From CAYLNH01 sp964384625 (lineage in GTDB: Bacteria; Verrucomicrobiota; Lentisphaeria; JABSQK01), in assembly GCA_964384625.1 (NCBI GenBank), contig CAYLNH010000006.1, positions 12,010-76,009 of the forward strand: 64,000 nt of DNA, written 5' to 3'. A program made the position numbers and the translations under genes. Positions 8,728 to 19,156 of the stretch are shown piece by piece. Under the pieces are notes generated by a model. That model saw only the letters and a list, made by a program, of their open reading frames with translations, had not been told where the DNA came from and did no database searches. The first letter of the stretch is position 1. Every line of letters starts with the position of its first letter.

Positions 8728-11268
8728 ATGCACAGCATATCGCTTGACGGCAAATGGAACGTACTCTCCCAACCCCTCGCCAGTTCCGGCGACAACGGAC
8801 TCAAAAAGGCCAGACGCACCCGCAAAGGCTGGATCCCGTCCCGGGTTCCGGGCGAGATTCATCTCGACCTGATGAACGCCGGCCGGATGGACGAGCCGCT
8901 GAAGAGTCTGAACGCTTCCGGTTGCCGCTGGCCGGAAACCAGATCCTGGTGGTACAGGACCTCCTTCCAGGTAACCGAGGCGTTCCTCGCGGAAGAGCGG
9001 CAGGACCTGGTGTTTGACGGCATCGACTATTTTGGCCAGGTCTTTGTGAACGGCGTGCTGGCGGGCGAAAGCGAGAATGCCTTCATCCCGACGGTCATCG
9101 ACGTCCGCGGCAAACTGAAAGCCGGTCGCAACGACCTGCTGGTCCGGGTCACCGCCGGCACCGAATGTTCGCCAGAACCCGCGGACGAACGTCTGGGAAA
9201 AGAAGTAGAGGACGTCTGGCAGAACAAGACCTCCTGGAACGGCGTGCGCTGGCTGCGCAAGCCGCAATTCACCTACGGGTGGGACTGGGTCGATGCGTTG
9301 CCGAACATCGGCATCTGGCGCAGCGTCCATCTCGAAGGCCGTTCCGGCGTGGTCTTCCACGATCTCCGGGTAGACACGACGATCGTCGACACCGAGGTCT
9401 ACGTCGACATCGAGGCGGTGATTGAGAACCTGCATCCGTGGTCGTCGCGTCCCTGCCGTCTGGAGCTCTGCTTCCAGTCGCCGGACGGCAAGACCTCAAC
9501 GGTGGACGTCGAGATCAACGCGCAGGTCGGCCGGCAGCCGGTGTATCTGCAGATCGAGATGGCCGATCCGCAGCTCTGGTGGCCGAACGGCATGGGCCGC
9601 CAGCCGCTGTACTTCCTGGTTGCCGACATCGTCGTCGACGACGACATCAGCGACCGCCGGCAGTTCCATTTCGGTCTGCGCACGATTGAGATCAACCAGG
9701 AACCATTGCCGGAAGGCAGCCGCTTCGCCATCTGCGTGAACGGCGAAGACGTCTTCTGCAAAGGCGGCAACTGGATTCCGGCGGACGCGATTCTCGCGCG
9801 CGTGACCCGCAAGAAATACGACGCCCTGGTCGACGCGGCGGCCGACGCCAAGATCAACATGCTGCGCATCTGGGGCGGCGGCATCTATGAGAACGACGCG
9901 TTCTACGACGCCTGCAACCGGGCCGGCATCCTGGTGTGGCATGATTTCATGTTCGCCTGCAAACCGTACCCGGATGCCGACGACCGGTTCCGCGCCAAGG
10001 TGAAGCATGAAGCCGAAACAGCCGTGCGGCGCTTGCGGCACCATCCCTGCATCGCCCTCTGGAGCGGCAATAACGAGAATGTCTGGGGCTTCTGCAACTG
10101 GTGGAACGACGACAAGGCGAAGGCCGGCGATCCACTCAAGCTGGAACTCGGCGGCAGCCTGGTGTACAACGAGGTCCTCCCGGAAGTCTGCCGACTGCTG
10201 GACCCGCGGCGCCCCTACTGGCCAGGCAGTCCTTGCGGCGGCGCCGAGCCGAACAGCGAAACCGTCGGCGACTGCCACTGGTGGCATCTTGCCACGATGA
10301 ATCCCGAGATCGAGCGCCGCATCGACCATGAGATTTACGATGAATGCCGCAGCCGTTTCAACAGCGAGTACGGCGTCATCGGCCCGGTCAATCTGTCCTC
10401 GTTTCGGAAGTTCCTGAACAAAGACGAACTGGATGTCGACAGCAAGGCGTTCCAGGCGCACACCAACTGGTTCGAGAAAGGCACGACACCGGCGGCGATC
10501 CGCCGGCATTACGCCGACCCGGACGCCCTGGCGCTGAAGGACTACATCATCTACGGCCAGATGTTTCAGGCCACCATGTACGGCCGTTCGATCGAGTCCA
10601 TGCGGTTCCGCAAGAACGACCCCAAAGACGACTGCCAGGGCGCGCTGATCTGGATGTACACCGACTGCTGGGGCGAAACGGGCTGGACGTTGATCGACTA
10701 CTACCTCAGCCGCAAACCCAGCTATTACTGGTTCAAACGTGCCTGCGCCCCGGTCCGGGCAATCGTCCGCCGCCGCCGGCGCCGACTGATCACGCGCATC
10801 GTAAACGACACGCTGGAGCCGGTCAACGCAACTTTGTACCGCGGCTGGATGCGGCTGGACGGCATTGAGCACGACGTTGCCGGCAGCGAGATCACGCTGC
10901 CGGCGAACGGCACACTCGAGTTCCCGGCCGAACGCCTTCCGAGCCGCAAACAACGCGACCCGCACGAATGGTTCTATGCCGCCTGGCTGGAGATTGACGG
11001 CCGGACGACGGACGCGTCCACCTGGTTCGGCGCGCCGTTCCGCGAGCTGGCCCTGCCCAAGCCCTCCTTTGAAATCCACACCAAAGGCGACGACGTGACA
11101 CTGATGAGCAATGTCTACTGCCACGGCGTGCACGCGAACGACAACGGCAGGGGGACCTTGACGGACAACTACTTCGACTTACTCCCGGGCAAGCCGCACC
11201 GTCTGCAGCGGCTATCCGGCAAAGCAGCGGACAAACTGCGGTTCAAGGCGGTCGAGCCGAACAGATAA
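8728..11268 (+). CDS. GH2 beta-mannosidase-type glycosidase
   Basis: 846 residues, the usual size for GH2 beta-mannosidases. It has an N-terminal jelly-roll domain (about 1-200), an Ig-like domain, a TIM barrel from about 330, and C-terminal beta domains. The barrel shows WSGNNENVWGF with the acid/base Glu450 and FNSEYGVIG with the nucleophile Glu547. GGNWIPADAI and the LRIWGGGIYE motif are characteristic of the beta-mannosidase branch rather than beta-galactosidase. No signal peptide is seen, so it probably acts on imported oligosaccharides in the cytoplasm. AAGGA lies upstream of the ATG. It is divergent from the DUF3820-sulfatase-LacI series and may share its control (inference). Confidence 0.92.
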   Translation: MHSISLDGKWNVLSQPLASSGDNGLKKARRTRKGWIPSRVPGEIHLDLMNAGRMDEPLKSLNASGCRWPETRSWWYRTSFQVTEAFLAEERQDLVFDGIDYFGQVFVNGVLAGESENAFIPTVIDVRGKLKAGRNDLLVRVTAGTECSPEPADERLGKEVEDVWQNKTSWNGVRWLRKPQFTYGWDWVDALPNIGIWRSVHLEGRSGVVFHDLRVDTTIVDTEVYVDIEAVIENLHPWSSRPCRLELCFQSPDGKTSTVDVEINAQVGRQPVYLQIEMADPQLWWPNGMGRQPLYFLVADIVVDDDISDRRQFHFGLRTIEINQEPLPEGSRFAICVNGEDVFCKGGNWIPADAILARVTRKKYDALVDAAADAKINMLRIWGGGIYENDAFYDACNRAGILVWHDFMFACKPYPDADDRFRAKVKHEAETAVRRLRHHPCIALWSGNNENVWGFCNWWNDDKAKAGDPLKLELGGSLVYNEVLPEVCRLLDPRRPYWPGSPCGGAEPNSETVGDCHWWHLATMNPEIERRIDHEIYDECRSRFNSEYGVIGPVNLSSFRKFLNKDELDVDSKAFQAHTNWFEKGTTPAAIRRHYADPDALALKDYIIYGQMFQATMYGRSIESMRFRKNDPKDDCQGALIWMYTDCWGETGWTLIDYYLSRKPSYYWFKRACAPVRAIVRRRRRRLITRIVNDTLEPVNATLYRGWMRLDGIEHDVAGSEITLPANGTLEFPAERLPSRKQRDPHEWFYAAWLEIDGRTTDASTWFGAPFRELALPKPSFEIHTKGDDVTLMSNVYCHGVHANDNGRGTLTDNYFDLLPGKPHRLQRLSGKAADKLRFKAVEPNR

Positions 11269-11328
11269 TCCGAACGTAACGCGGGAATCCGCCTGCCGGG
11301 CGAAGCCTTGTGCGAAGACCGGTCCCGC

Positions 11329-11572
11329 AAAATCCGCCGCAACGCGGCTCCGAAACAAAGTAGCCCGCCTCTCCGAGGCGGTCCGAAATCCGCCGCAACG
11401 CGGCTCCGAAACAAAGTAGCCCGCCTCTCCGAGGCGGTCCNNNNNNNNNNNNNNNNNNNNNNNNNNNNNNNNNNNNNNNNNNNNNNNNNNNNNNNNNNNN
11501 NNNNNNNNNNNNNNNNNNNNNNNNNNNNNNNNNNNNNNNNGAAATCCGCCGCAACGCGGCTCCAAAACAAAG
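11329..11572. repeat. 56-bp tandem repeat with two internal hairpins, interrupted by the assembly gap
   Basis: Two full 56-base copies (11329-11384, 11385-11440) run into 100 N, and a third copy, partial and diverging after 32 bases, resumes at 11541. Each full unit carries two perfect stem-loops: GCCGC-AAC-GCGGC (11336-11348 in copy 1) and CCGCCTC-TCC-GAGGCGG (11365-11381). There are no spacers between copies. The whole stretch from 11269 to 11619 between GH2 and GH4 has no gene. True copy number is unknown because of the gap. Confidence 0.92.
11441..11540. other. assembly gap (100 N)
   Basis: Exactly 100 unknown bases, a conventional placeholder length. It lies inside the 56-bp repeat, which probably collapsed during assembly. 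Confidence 0.99.
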
Positions 11573-11619
11573 TTCGCGGGGTCGGACAAATCAACCGATG
11601 GAATCAAGGAGTCAGTGAT

Positions 11620-12903
11620 ATGAAGATCGTTTTGATTGGAGCCGGCAGTTTTGTGTTTGCCCCGATGGTGCTGCGTGATGCCATTGTGGAACATCGCCTG
11701 GACGGCACTGAGCTGGTGATGGTCGATCTCAACGCGGCAGCCGCGGAGGATATGGCGGCGGCCGGACGCGCGATGGCGCAGGCGGAAGGCGTGGACTGTG
11801 CGGTCACGGCCGATACCGATCGGCGGACCGCAATGCAGGGGGCGGACTTCGTGCTGTTGTCGGCGTCGCCGCAGGGGTTCAAGCGCTGGACCATGGATTT
11901 TGAAATCCTCCAGGCGCACGGCATACCTGACCAGGCGCGCGAGTGCGGCGGCGTCGGCGGGCTGTCGAACGCATTGCGCTCGATCACGCTGGCACTGGAC
12001 GTGGCCCGGGACATGGAGGAGTTGTGTCCGCAGGCCGTACTGCTGGACGTGACGAATCCGATGCCGCGCGTGGTAACGGCGGTGAACCATTACTCCAACA
12101 TCGCCTGCTACGGATTCTGCAGCGTCGCTCTCGGCGGATCCCGCAAACACTTCCGCGTGGCCCGCCTGCTGGAGCGCGATCCGGATGAACTCCAGGTGGT
12201 CACCGCCGGGCTGAATCACTTCGCCTGGCTGGCGTCGGTAACCGACAAGGCGACCGGCGAAGATCTCTATCCCAGAGTCGAGGCGATCTACCGCGAGCGA
12301 CCGGGGGGCAACTTCGATATCTTCCGCCGTTGGCTGCGGGAATACGGCGGCCTCGTGTTCAGCGGCGCCGACCACACGGCCGAATACCTGCCCAAACAGG
12401 ACGGCATCCACTACCACGAAAGCCCGCCGTACCACGGATCGCCCGAGGAACGCGAAAAGAACACGCAGACCTTGCGGGCGGTGGCGGCAGGCGAACTCGA
12501 GTGGCAGGCGATCTTCGCGACACACGGCAGTTGGGAACACCCGATCGATCTGGCGGCAGCCGTTGCCGGCGGCGGTCCGGTGCGCCTCGAAGCCCTGAAC
12601 CTGCTGAACCGGGGCTACCTGCCCCAGCTGCCCGACGGCCGCGTCGTCGAGGTCCCGGCAGACGTCAGCACCGACACGGTCGCCGGCGTGCCGGACATCC
12701 GCCTGCCGGACGGCGTTGCCGCCGTCTGCAAACAGGTGTCCGACGTCCACGAACTGATTGCCGAAGGGGCAGCGACGGGCAATCGGCAGCTCCTGCAGCA
12801 GGCCGTCGAGGTCGACCCGGCGGTCAGCGACAAGGACGCCGGCCGGCAAGCTCTGGCGACGATGCTCGAGCGTCATGCGGACCTGCTGCCGCAGTTCAGC
12901 TAG
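11620..12903 (+). CDS. GH4 family NAD-dependent glycosidase (alpha-galactosidase/glucosidase type)
   Basis: 427 residues from the chosen ATG, which has AAGGAG nine bases upstream. GH4 enzymes cleave glycosides by a redox-elimination mechanism using NAD+ and a divalent metal. MKIVLIGAGSFVFAP is the Rossmann NAD-binding start; DVTNPMPRVV and AGLNHFAWL are family motifs, with the histidine of the latter and a preceding Cys (GFCSVALGG) as likely metal ligands. The common Cys-His-Ser triplet of alpha-galactosidases is reduced here to Cys-Ser, so specificity is uncertain. Cytoplasmic, no signal peptide. It follows the GH2 gene across the hairpin repeat and may share its pathway. Substrate not assignable. 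Confidence 0.9.
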   Translation: MKIVLIGAGSFVFAPMVLRDAIVEHRLDGTELVMVDLNAAAAEDMAAAGRAMAQAEGVDCAVTADTDRRTAMQGADFVLLSASPQGFKRWTMDFEILQAHGIPDQARECGGVGGLSNALRSITLALDVARDMEELCPQAVLLDVTNPMPRVVTAVNHYSNIACYGFCSVALGGSRKHFRVARLLERDPDELQVVTAGLNHFAWLASVTDKATGEDLYPRVEAIYRERPGGNFDIFRRWLREYGGLVFSGADHTAEYLPKQDGIHYHESPPYHGSPEEREKNTQTLRAVAAGELEWQAIFATHGSWEHPIDLAAAVAGGGPVRLEALNLLNRGYLPQLPDGRVVEVPADVSTDTVAGVPDIRLPDGVAAVCKQVSDVHELIAEGAATGNRQLLQQAVEVDPAVSDKDAGRQALATMLERHADLLPQFS

Positions 12904-12915
12904 CCTCAAATCCGC

Positions 12916-12943
12916 TTGCAATTCGGTGCTGAGCGGGTATAGT
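12916..12943 (+). promoter_or_regulatory. sigma-70-type promoter candidate
   Basis: TTGCAA (12916-12921), a 16-base spacer and TATAGT (12938-12943) form a good sigma-70-like promoter just after the GH4 stop. Transcription would begin near 12950 and leave a leader of about 130 bases before the regulator-like gene at 13080. Confidence 0.5.
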
Positions 12944-13079
12944 ACATGATACGTGCAAAGCAGGGTCCGCCGGGGCGTATGCCCATCGGCATGATACCGA
13001 GCGGTTGGATGTTGTGCGCTTCTGACTGCTGGACCCGGGCCCTGCTGCAGAACTCCGGGCTGAAACACGGTGATTCAGC

Positions 13080-13970
13080 ATGTCAGTACGCAATGCAAAC
13101 GCCGCGGACGGCGCCGTCCGTGCCTATGGAATCGCCTACCCGTATGCTCCCGGGGACAGCTCGTGGTCGATCTTCCACGAGACGTTCCGACAGGTTGCCG
13201 CGGACTACGAAGCGGCCCAGCCGGACGTCGTCTTCCACCCCTACTTCGGCATCTGGAAGCCGGGCACAGCCGGAGATGCATCGCGTCTGGTGAACGACCT
13301 CGAACAGCGAGCCCTGCGCGGCCTGCTGTTCCTCAACCGTCCGGTACTGCTCAAAGACCACGCCATCGTCAACCACCCGGGCGTGCCCCGCGTCGTCCCC
13401 GGCGAAACGGCGATCTGGCAGAACTGCAACATTATCGCGATGGACCCGGTGCGCTGGGAGACGCGGGCGCTGCGACGGCTGCGCGAACTGGGCTGCCGGC
13501 GCCTGGCGGTGATCATCCATGATCAGGGCAGCCGGCACTTCCGGCAGGCGTTCGAGTTCCATTTGCGGCTGATTCTGCAGCACGGCATGCAGTTCCGGCC
13601 GGAGTGGCTGCAGGCGGTGAACTGTTACACGCCGGAGTGGGTTGAGCTGGTCGTTCGCAAAATGCTGGCGGCTGCCGGCGACAGCGATCGACCGGACGGC
13701 TTGCTGATTCTCGACGACAACCTCGTGGCGCCCACGGCCAGAGGTATTCTGTCCCTCGGGGATGACCGGCCGGCGGACCCGCAGATCATCGCACACGCCA
13801 ACTTCCCGCGATTGCCGGCGGCGGCCGTAGCCATGGAGTATCTGGGCTACGACCTGCGCCACTTCATCACCCGCGCCCTTGCCGCCATTGAGCGTCAGGC
13901 GGCCGATCCGGCCGCCCGTCCGCATCTGACCCGGCTCCAGCCGGTATTCGCCTCGGAAGCCGGCCTGTAG
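13080..13970 (+). CDS. LacI-like ligand-binding domain protein without DNA-binding domain
   Basis: 296 residues resembling only the sensor domain of LacI/GntR-type sugar regulators. It has a periplasmic-binding-protein I pattern with GLLFLNRPVLL, LRELGCRRLAVIIHDQGSRHFRQAF and DGLLILDDNLVAPTARGIL. No helix-turn-helix is present, and an in-frame TGA at 13071-13073 closes the frame nine bases upstream. The gene is therefore either a stand-alone sensor or a regulator that lost its N-terminus. It has no clear ribosome-binding site, which favours decay or a mis-set start. A promoter-like sequence lies at 12916-12943. A deteriorating regulator is as likely as a functional sensor. Confidence 0.55.
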   Translation: MSVRNANAADGAVRAYGIAYPYAPGDSSWSIFHETFRQVAADYEAAQPDVVFHPYFGIWKPGTAGDASRLVNDLEQRALRGLLFLNRPVLLKDHAIVNHPGVPRVVPGETAIWQNCNIIAMDPVRWETRALRRLRELGCRRLAVIIHDQGSRHFRQAFEFHLRLILQHGMQFRPEWLQAVNCYTPEWVELVVRKMLAAAGDSDRPDGLLILDDNLVAPTARGILSLGDDRPADPQIIAHANFPRLPAAAVAMEYLGYDLRHFITRALAAIERQAADPAARPHLTRLQPVFASEAGL

Positions 13971-14124
13971 AAGGCCTTGATTTGAGGCTGTCAACCGGCG
14001 ATAGTTAGGCGGCAATCACCATGAGGCCGATGGAACTCAGCGAAGTCGACGTTTTTTTGGCATTTGCTGACCCCATCGGGTCAAATTCCGCTACTTAACC
14101 AGTGAAGGCGCAAGGATTCCTGAA

Positions 14125-14658
14125 TTGCTGACTGAGGCGCAACTCGAATCGCTCGTGCGCGAACATCAAACCGATATCTATCGATATCTGAAATACCTGG
14201 GCGCCGACACAAGCATCGCCCAGGACATTCTGCAAGAGGTGTTTGTGACAGCATACAACGGCAAGAACATCCCGCCGATCGACGATCGGCCGCGGATCGG
14301 CGGCTGGCTCCGGGGCGTTGCCCGGAACCAGTTTTTGAGCCATTGCCGACGGGAGAAGCGCAGCCCGGTGTATGCCAACAGCGAATCCCTGGAGCAGGCG
14401 GAAGCCGCGTGGGTGGCAAACCTGCCGGGGGACCAGCAAGCCCGGGACTACCTCAACGCTCTGGCCAAGTGCCTGGAAGACGTGTCCCCGCGCAACCGGG
14501 AGATCCTGCAGGCCCGCCACCGGGATGGCATGTCGCGCGAGGAGATGGCGACTGCCTTCGACATGGGCGCTGAAGGGATCAAAACCGTCCTGCGCCGGAC
14601 CCGCGAGTTCCTGCAGCGCTGCATCCGGCGGCGCGTCAGCGAGGGAGCGACCCGATGA
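14125..14658 (+). CDS. ECF-type RNA polymerase sigma factor
   Basis: 177 residues from a TTG start preceded by AAGGAT. Region 2 is visible as REHQTDIYRYLKYLGADTSIAQDILQEVFVTAY and region 4 as LEDVSPRNREILQARHRDGMSREEMATAFDMGAEGIKTVLRRTREFL, the standard ECF layout. Its ATGA overlap with the FecR-like gene gives the classic sigma/anti-sigma pair, expected to switch on genes in response to an envelope signal. Two secreted coiled-coil proteins follow in the same direction. A TGACCC-catc-GGGTCA palindrome lies at 14068-14083 upstream. The target regulon cannot be read from the window. An earlier start is possible because the frame stays open upstream. Confidence 0.9.
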   Translation: MLTEAQLESLVREHQTDIYRYLKYLGADTSIAQDILQEVFVTAYNGKNIPPIDDRPRIGGWLRGVARNQFLSHCRREKRSPVYANSESLEQAEAAWVANLPGDQQARDYLNALAKCLEDVSPRNREILQARHRDGMSREEMATAFDMGAEGIKTVLRRTREFLQRCIRRRVSEGATR

Positions 14659-15815
14659 AAAAGATTGACTGGGACAATCAGTTTCTGGACATGCTGCTGG
14701 ATGAACAGGTGGGCGGCGATACGCCGCCGGACGTGCTGGCCCGGGTGCAGGCCCGGGTGGCGCGTCAGACGCCGAAGGCGGTTGTCTGGCCAAAGCGTTT
14801 GCTGGCGGCCGCCGCGGTGATGGCCGTGGCCGGTTTCCTCTGGTTGGCGCTGAAACCCGGGTATCCACAGCCGCAAAGCCGGGGCTGCGTGGCCGCGGAC
14901 GGGGTGAAGCGCAATTCACGGCTCTCCGCCGGCCCGAACGGCGGCCGGCTGCAATTGGGCGGCTACGTCAATATCGATCTGGCACCGGGTACCGCGCTGA
15001 CGCTGAACGGCAGCGACAACAACGAATCCATCGCACTCGAGCAGGGCCGCGTCTCGTGCCGCGTTGATCAAGGGCGCGGCGGCTTCTCGGTGATGACGGA
15101 ACTGGGTTCAGTGTGGGTCGTCGGCACCGAGTTCACCGTAGACCTGCGGCAGGACGGCCGGATGGACGTTGCCGTGCAGTCCGGCATGGTCCTGGTCACG
15201 CCGCGCGGCGAAACCACCGGGCAGCTCCTGAAAGTCGGCGAGCGCAAGACCCTGGGACGACCGCCGGTCCTCGTGCCCGGCACGGATCTCACCCCGCAGG
15301 AACACCGCAAACTGACCAGCCGGGAAACATCGATTACCGCTCGGCTGCTGACGCTTCAGACGCAGGCATGGAATTCGGCGGATGTCCAGGAAGCCATGGC
15401 TCGGGCTGAAAACGCCGCGCAACAGCTCGAGGACCGGGTCGCGGCGAATCCGAGATACAACGAATTGAGGCAGACCGTAAAGGAAATGCAGAAGCGTCTG
15501 CAGACGCTGGAGGCATCTGACCTGCATCGGAGTTCGAAGACATATCAGGAAGAAGTCGTCACCATGCAGCGCGATCTGCGCCGCATTCGCGGGTCATTGA
15601 ATGCATTGATCGCGGGCGACCCGAAACTGGCCGATCTCAAAAAACAGGAAGAAGCTGCCTGGCTGGAGTTCTTCAACGTCTACAACCGGGCTCTGGCCCA
15701 GGACGCAGACTACCAGAAAGCAGTAAAGGAACTGGAATCCGTACGCGGCCGTCTGGGCCACAAGGACAAGCCGCTGCCGCAGATTGAGCGGCCGGACCCG
15801 GGGCTGAAGGAATAG
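14655..15815 (+). CDS. FecR-like membrane protein (anti-sigma partner) with C-terminal coiled coil
   Basis: 386 residues. A short cytoplasmic part is followed by one membrane segment (about residues 47-66, LLAAAAVMAVAGFLWLAL). Next comes a FecR domain (about 90-200) containing GGYVNIDLAPGTALTLNG, SVWVVGTEFTVDL and VQSGMVLVTPRGE. The last 170 residues are a charged coiled coil, longer than in ordinary FecR proteins. It overlaps the sigma gene by four bases. FecR proteins pass an outer signal to the sigma factor across the inner membrane; that role is inferred from family and position. The coiled coil resembles the following secreted proteins and may bind them (inference). Confidence 0.85.
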   Translation: MKKIDWDNQFLDMLLDEQVGGDTPPDVLARVQARVARQTPKAVVWPKRLLAAAAVMAVAGFLWLALKPGYPQPQSRGCVAADGVKRNSRLSAGPNGGRLQLGGYVNIDLAPGTALTLNGSDNNESIALEQGRVSCRVDQGRGGFSVMTELGSVWVVGTEFTVDLRQDGRMDVAVQSGMVLVTPRGETTGQLLKVGERKTLGRPPVLVPGTDLTPQEHRKLTSRETSITARLLTLQTQAWNSADVQEAMARAENAAQQLEDRVAANPRYNELRQTVKEMQKRLQTLEASDLHRSSKTYQEEVVTMQRDLRRIRGSLNALIAGDPKLADLKKQEEAAWLEFFNVYNRALAQDADYQKAVKELESVRGRLGHKDKPLPQIERPDPGLKE

Positions 15816-15821
15816 CAGATT

Positions 15822-17897
<2,076 letters not shown>

Positions 17898-17907
17898 GGA
17901 GACGAAG

Positions 17908-18987
17908 ATGAAGCACCTTTTGACGATATGTCTGTCACTTCTGATCGCCGCGGCCGCACATGCAGCCGTCGGCAAGGGCGGCGATGCCGCGGCAGCCAAG
18001 AAGCACATGGAAGCGCTGAAGAAGAAGCGGGCCGCCGAGCAGGCGGAGTTGTTCAAGGCGTTCAACCAATCCCTCTCCAAGGCTGAACAGGCAAAGGTGA
18101 AACCGGTCTTGGCTCGGCAAGACGCAAAGACCGCGTTGGTGGAAAGCCTGATGAAGCTCAAACCGGAGCTGGCCAACGGCCTGAAGGACCTGAACCAGGA
18201 GGACCCGGATGCGGCCTTGAAACACTTCGCCAAGGTAAGGAAGGACCCGAATGCCTTTGCCGTCTGGCATGCCCGATGGTTCGGCGTTCGCGCCATGCTT
18301 CAACAGGAACGCTTCGAGGATGCGCTCGCGGAGGTCCAGCGTCTGGAAAAGGATGTCGCGAAACGCTCACAACAGTCTCCGGAGTTGCTCATGACGAAGG
18401 GTCTGTTGCAGGCCTACCTGCTGGATCGTGAAAATGCCAGGCTGTCCCTTGAGAAGTACCTTTTCGAAAATCCCGACGCCCCGATGAACGACAAGCTGCG
18501 AGCCGTCCGCGTGCTGCGCGAACTCCAGGCGTTCAAAGAGGAATCGGTCCACGAGGCCCGCGATCTGATGGACTTCTCACGTCGGCGGCTGAAGCTCGCC
18601 AACGGCGGCAAGGACACCCAGGAGAAGCAGGAGCGCATTCTCGCCGTGCTCGACGTTCTGATCGAGAAAGCCGAACAGCAGGGCGGCGGCGGCGGTGGCG
18701 GCGGTGGCGGCGGCGGCGGCGGCGGCCAGCAGCAGGCCGGCGGCGGTCAGGGCGGCGCCAGCGGCGGCCTCGGCCAGGGCGCGCAGTCGTCGCAGTTGTC
18801 CGAAGGCCAAGGCGGCGTCGGCAAACTCAACCGCGTGCATCGCGGCACCGACACCGGCGACTGGGCCAAAGCCTACAAGCGTCGGCGCGAGGCCGTACTT
18901 ACCGAACTGCAGGGCCGTTTTCCCGAGCGCTACCGCGAGTTGATCGAGCAATACTACCAGAGCCTGCAAAAGGAAGACGCCGAATAA
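17908..18987 (+). CDS. secreted Gly-rich helical protein (TPR-like)
   Basis: 359 residues from the ATG at 17908, giving a clear signal peptide (MKHLLTICLSLLIAAAAHA). The first 240 residues are helical with repeat-like spacing (FEDALAEVQRLEKDV, LLMTKGLLQAYLLDRENARLSLEKYL), suggestive of tetratricopeptide repeats. A glycine run at 18686-18726 and a Gly/Gln-rich linker follow. The C-terminus, DWAKAYKRRREAVLTELQGRFPERYRELIEQYYQSLQ, is a conserved-looking helix. The start is 11 bases after the previous stop with GGGAGA upstream, so it is co-transcribed with the sigma/FecR/coiled-coil genes. Probably periplasmic or surface-located. Function unknown; a partner of the preceding Gln-rich protein is likely from context. 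Confidence 0.8.
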   Translation: MKHLLTICLSLLIAAAAHAAVGKGGDAAAAKKHMEALKKKRAAEQAELFKAFNQSLSKAEQAKVKPVLARQDAKTALVESLMKLKPELANGLKDLNQEDPDAALKHFAKVRKDPNAFAVWHARWFGVRAMLQQERFEDALAEVQRLEKDVAKRSQQSPELLMTKGLLQAYLLDRENARLSLEKYLFENPDAPMNDKLRAVRVLRELQAFKEESVHEARDLMDFSRRRLKLANGGKDTQEKQERILAVLDVLIEKAEQQGGGGGGGGGGGGGGGQQQAGGGQGGASGGLGQGAQSSQLSEGQGGVGKLNRVHRGTDTGDWAKAYKRRREAVLTELQGRFPERYRELIEQYYQSLQKEDAE

Positions 18988-19027
18988 CGATTCCCCTCCC
19001 CTGTCCCTAGTGGACTTTTCTTCGTCG

Positions 19028-19056
19028 GAGCCCCGGCTTGCAAGCAGCCGGGGCTC
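19028..19056 (+). terminator. rho-independent-like terminator hairpin
   Basis: GAGCCCCGGCT and AGCCGGGGCTC form a perfect 11-base stem around a 7-base loop, 41 bases after the last gene of the sigma/FecR operon. The U-tract is weak (TTGCG). It fits the end of that operon. Confidence 0.7.
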
Positions 19057-19098
19057 TTGCGTCACTGGTCATTGACGAAGTCCCTGAGCACCGTCGAA

Positions 19099-19156
19099 GT
19101 GGATAGTGGATAGTGGATAGTGGATAGTGGGATCGATTACCGATTACCGATTACCG
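19099..19156. repeat. two adjacent 7-bp short tandem repeats
   Basis: Four copies of gtggata (19099-19130) are followed by three of cgattac (19134-19154). The second array contains the stop codon of the minus-strand membrane protein gene, which therefore ends in repeat sequence. Just before the arrays is tccctgagcaccgtcgaag, which resembles a widely dispersed bacterial repeat motif (recalled, not checked). Confidence 0.9.

Noticed and set aside
9496..11133. 545-codon frame on the minus strand
   Set aside because: Antisense to the GH2 beta-mannosidase with both catalytic glutamates in place.
11329..11572. CRISPR array
   Set aside because: Repeats are directly adjacent with no spacers, and no cas genes are in the window.
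11212..13068. 618-codon minus-strand frame containing FVSEPRCGGF-type repeats
   Set aside because: It reads through the 56-base hairpin repeat and the antisense of GH4. The repeated peptide is an artefact of translating palindromic DNA.
12946..13293. Small frame in the leader of the LacI-like gene
   Set aside because: It has a start near the promoter but no domain, and overlaps the better supported frame. Considered as a lost HTH domain and rejected for lack of any HTH pattern.
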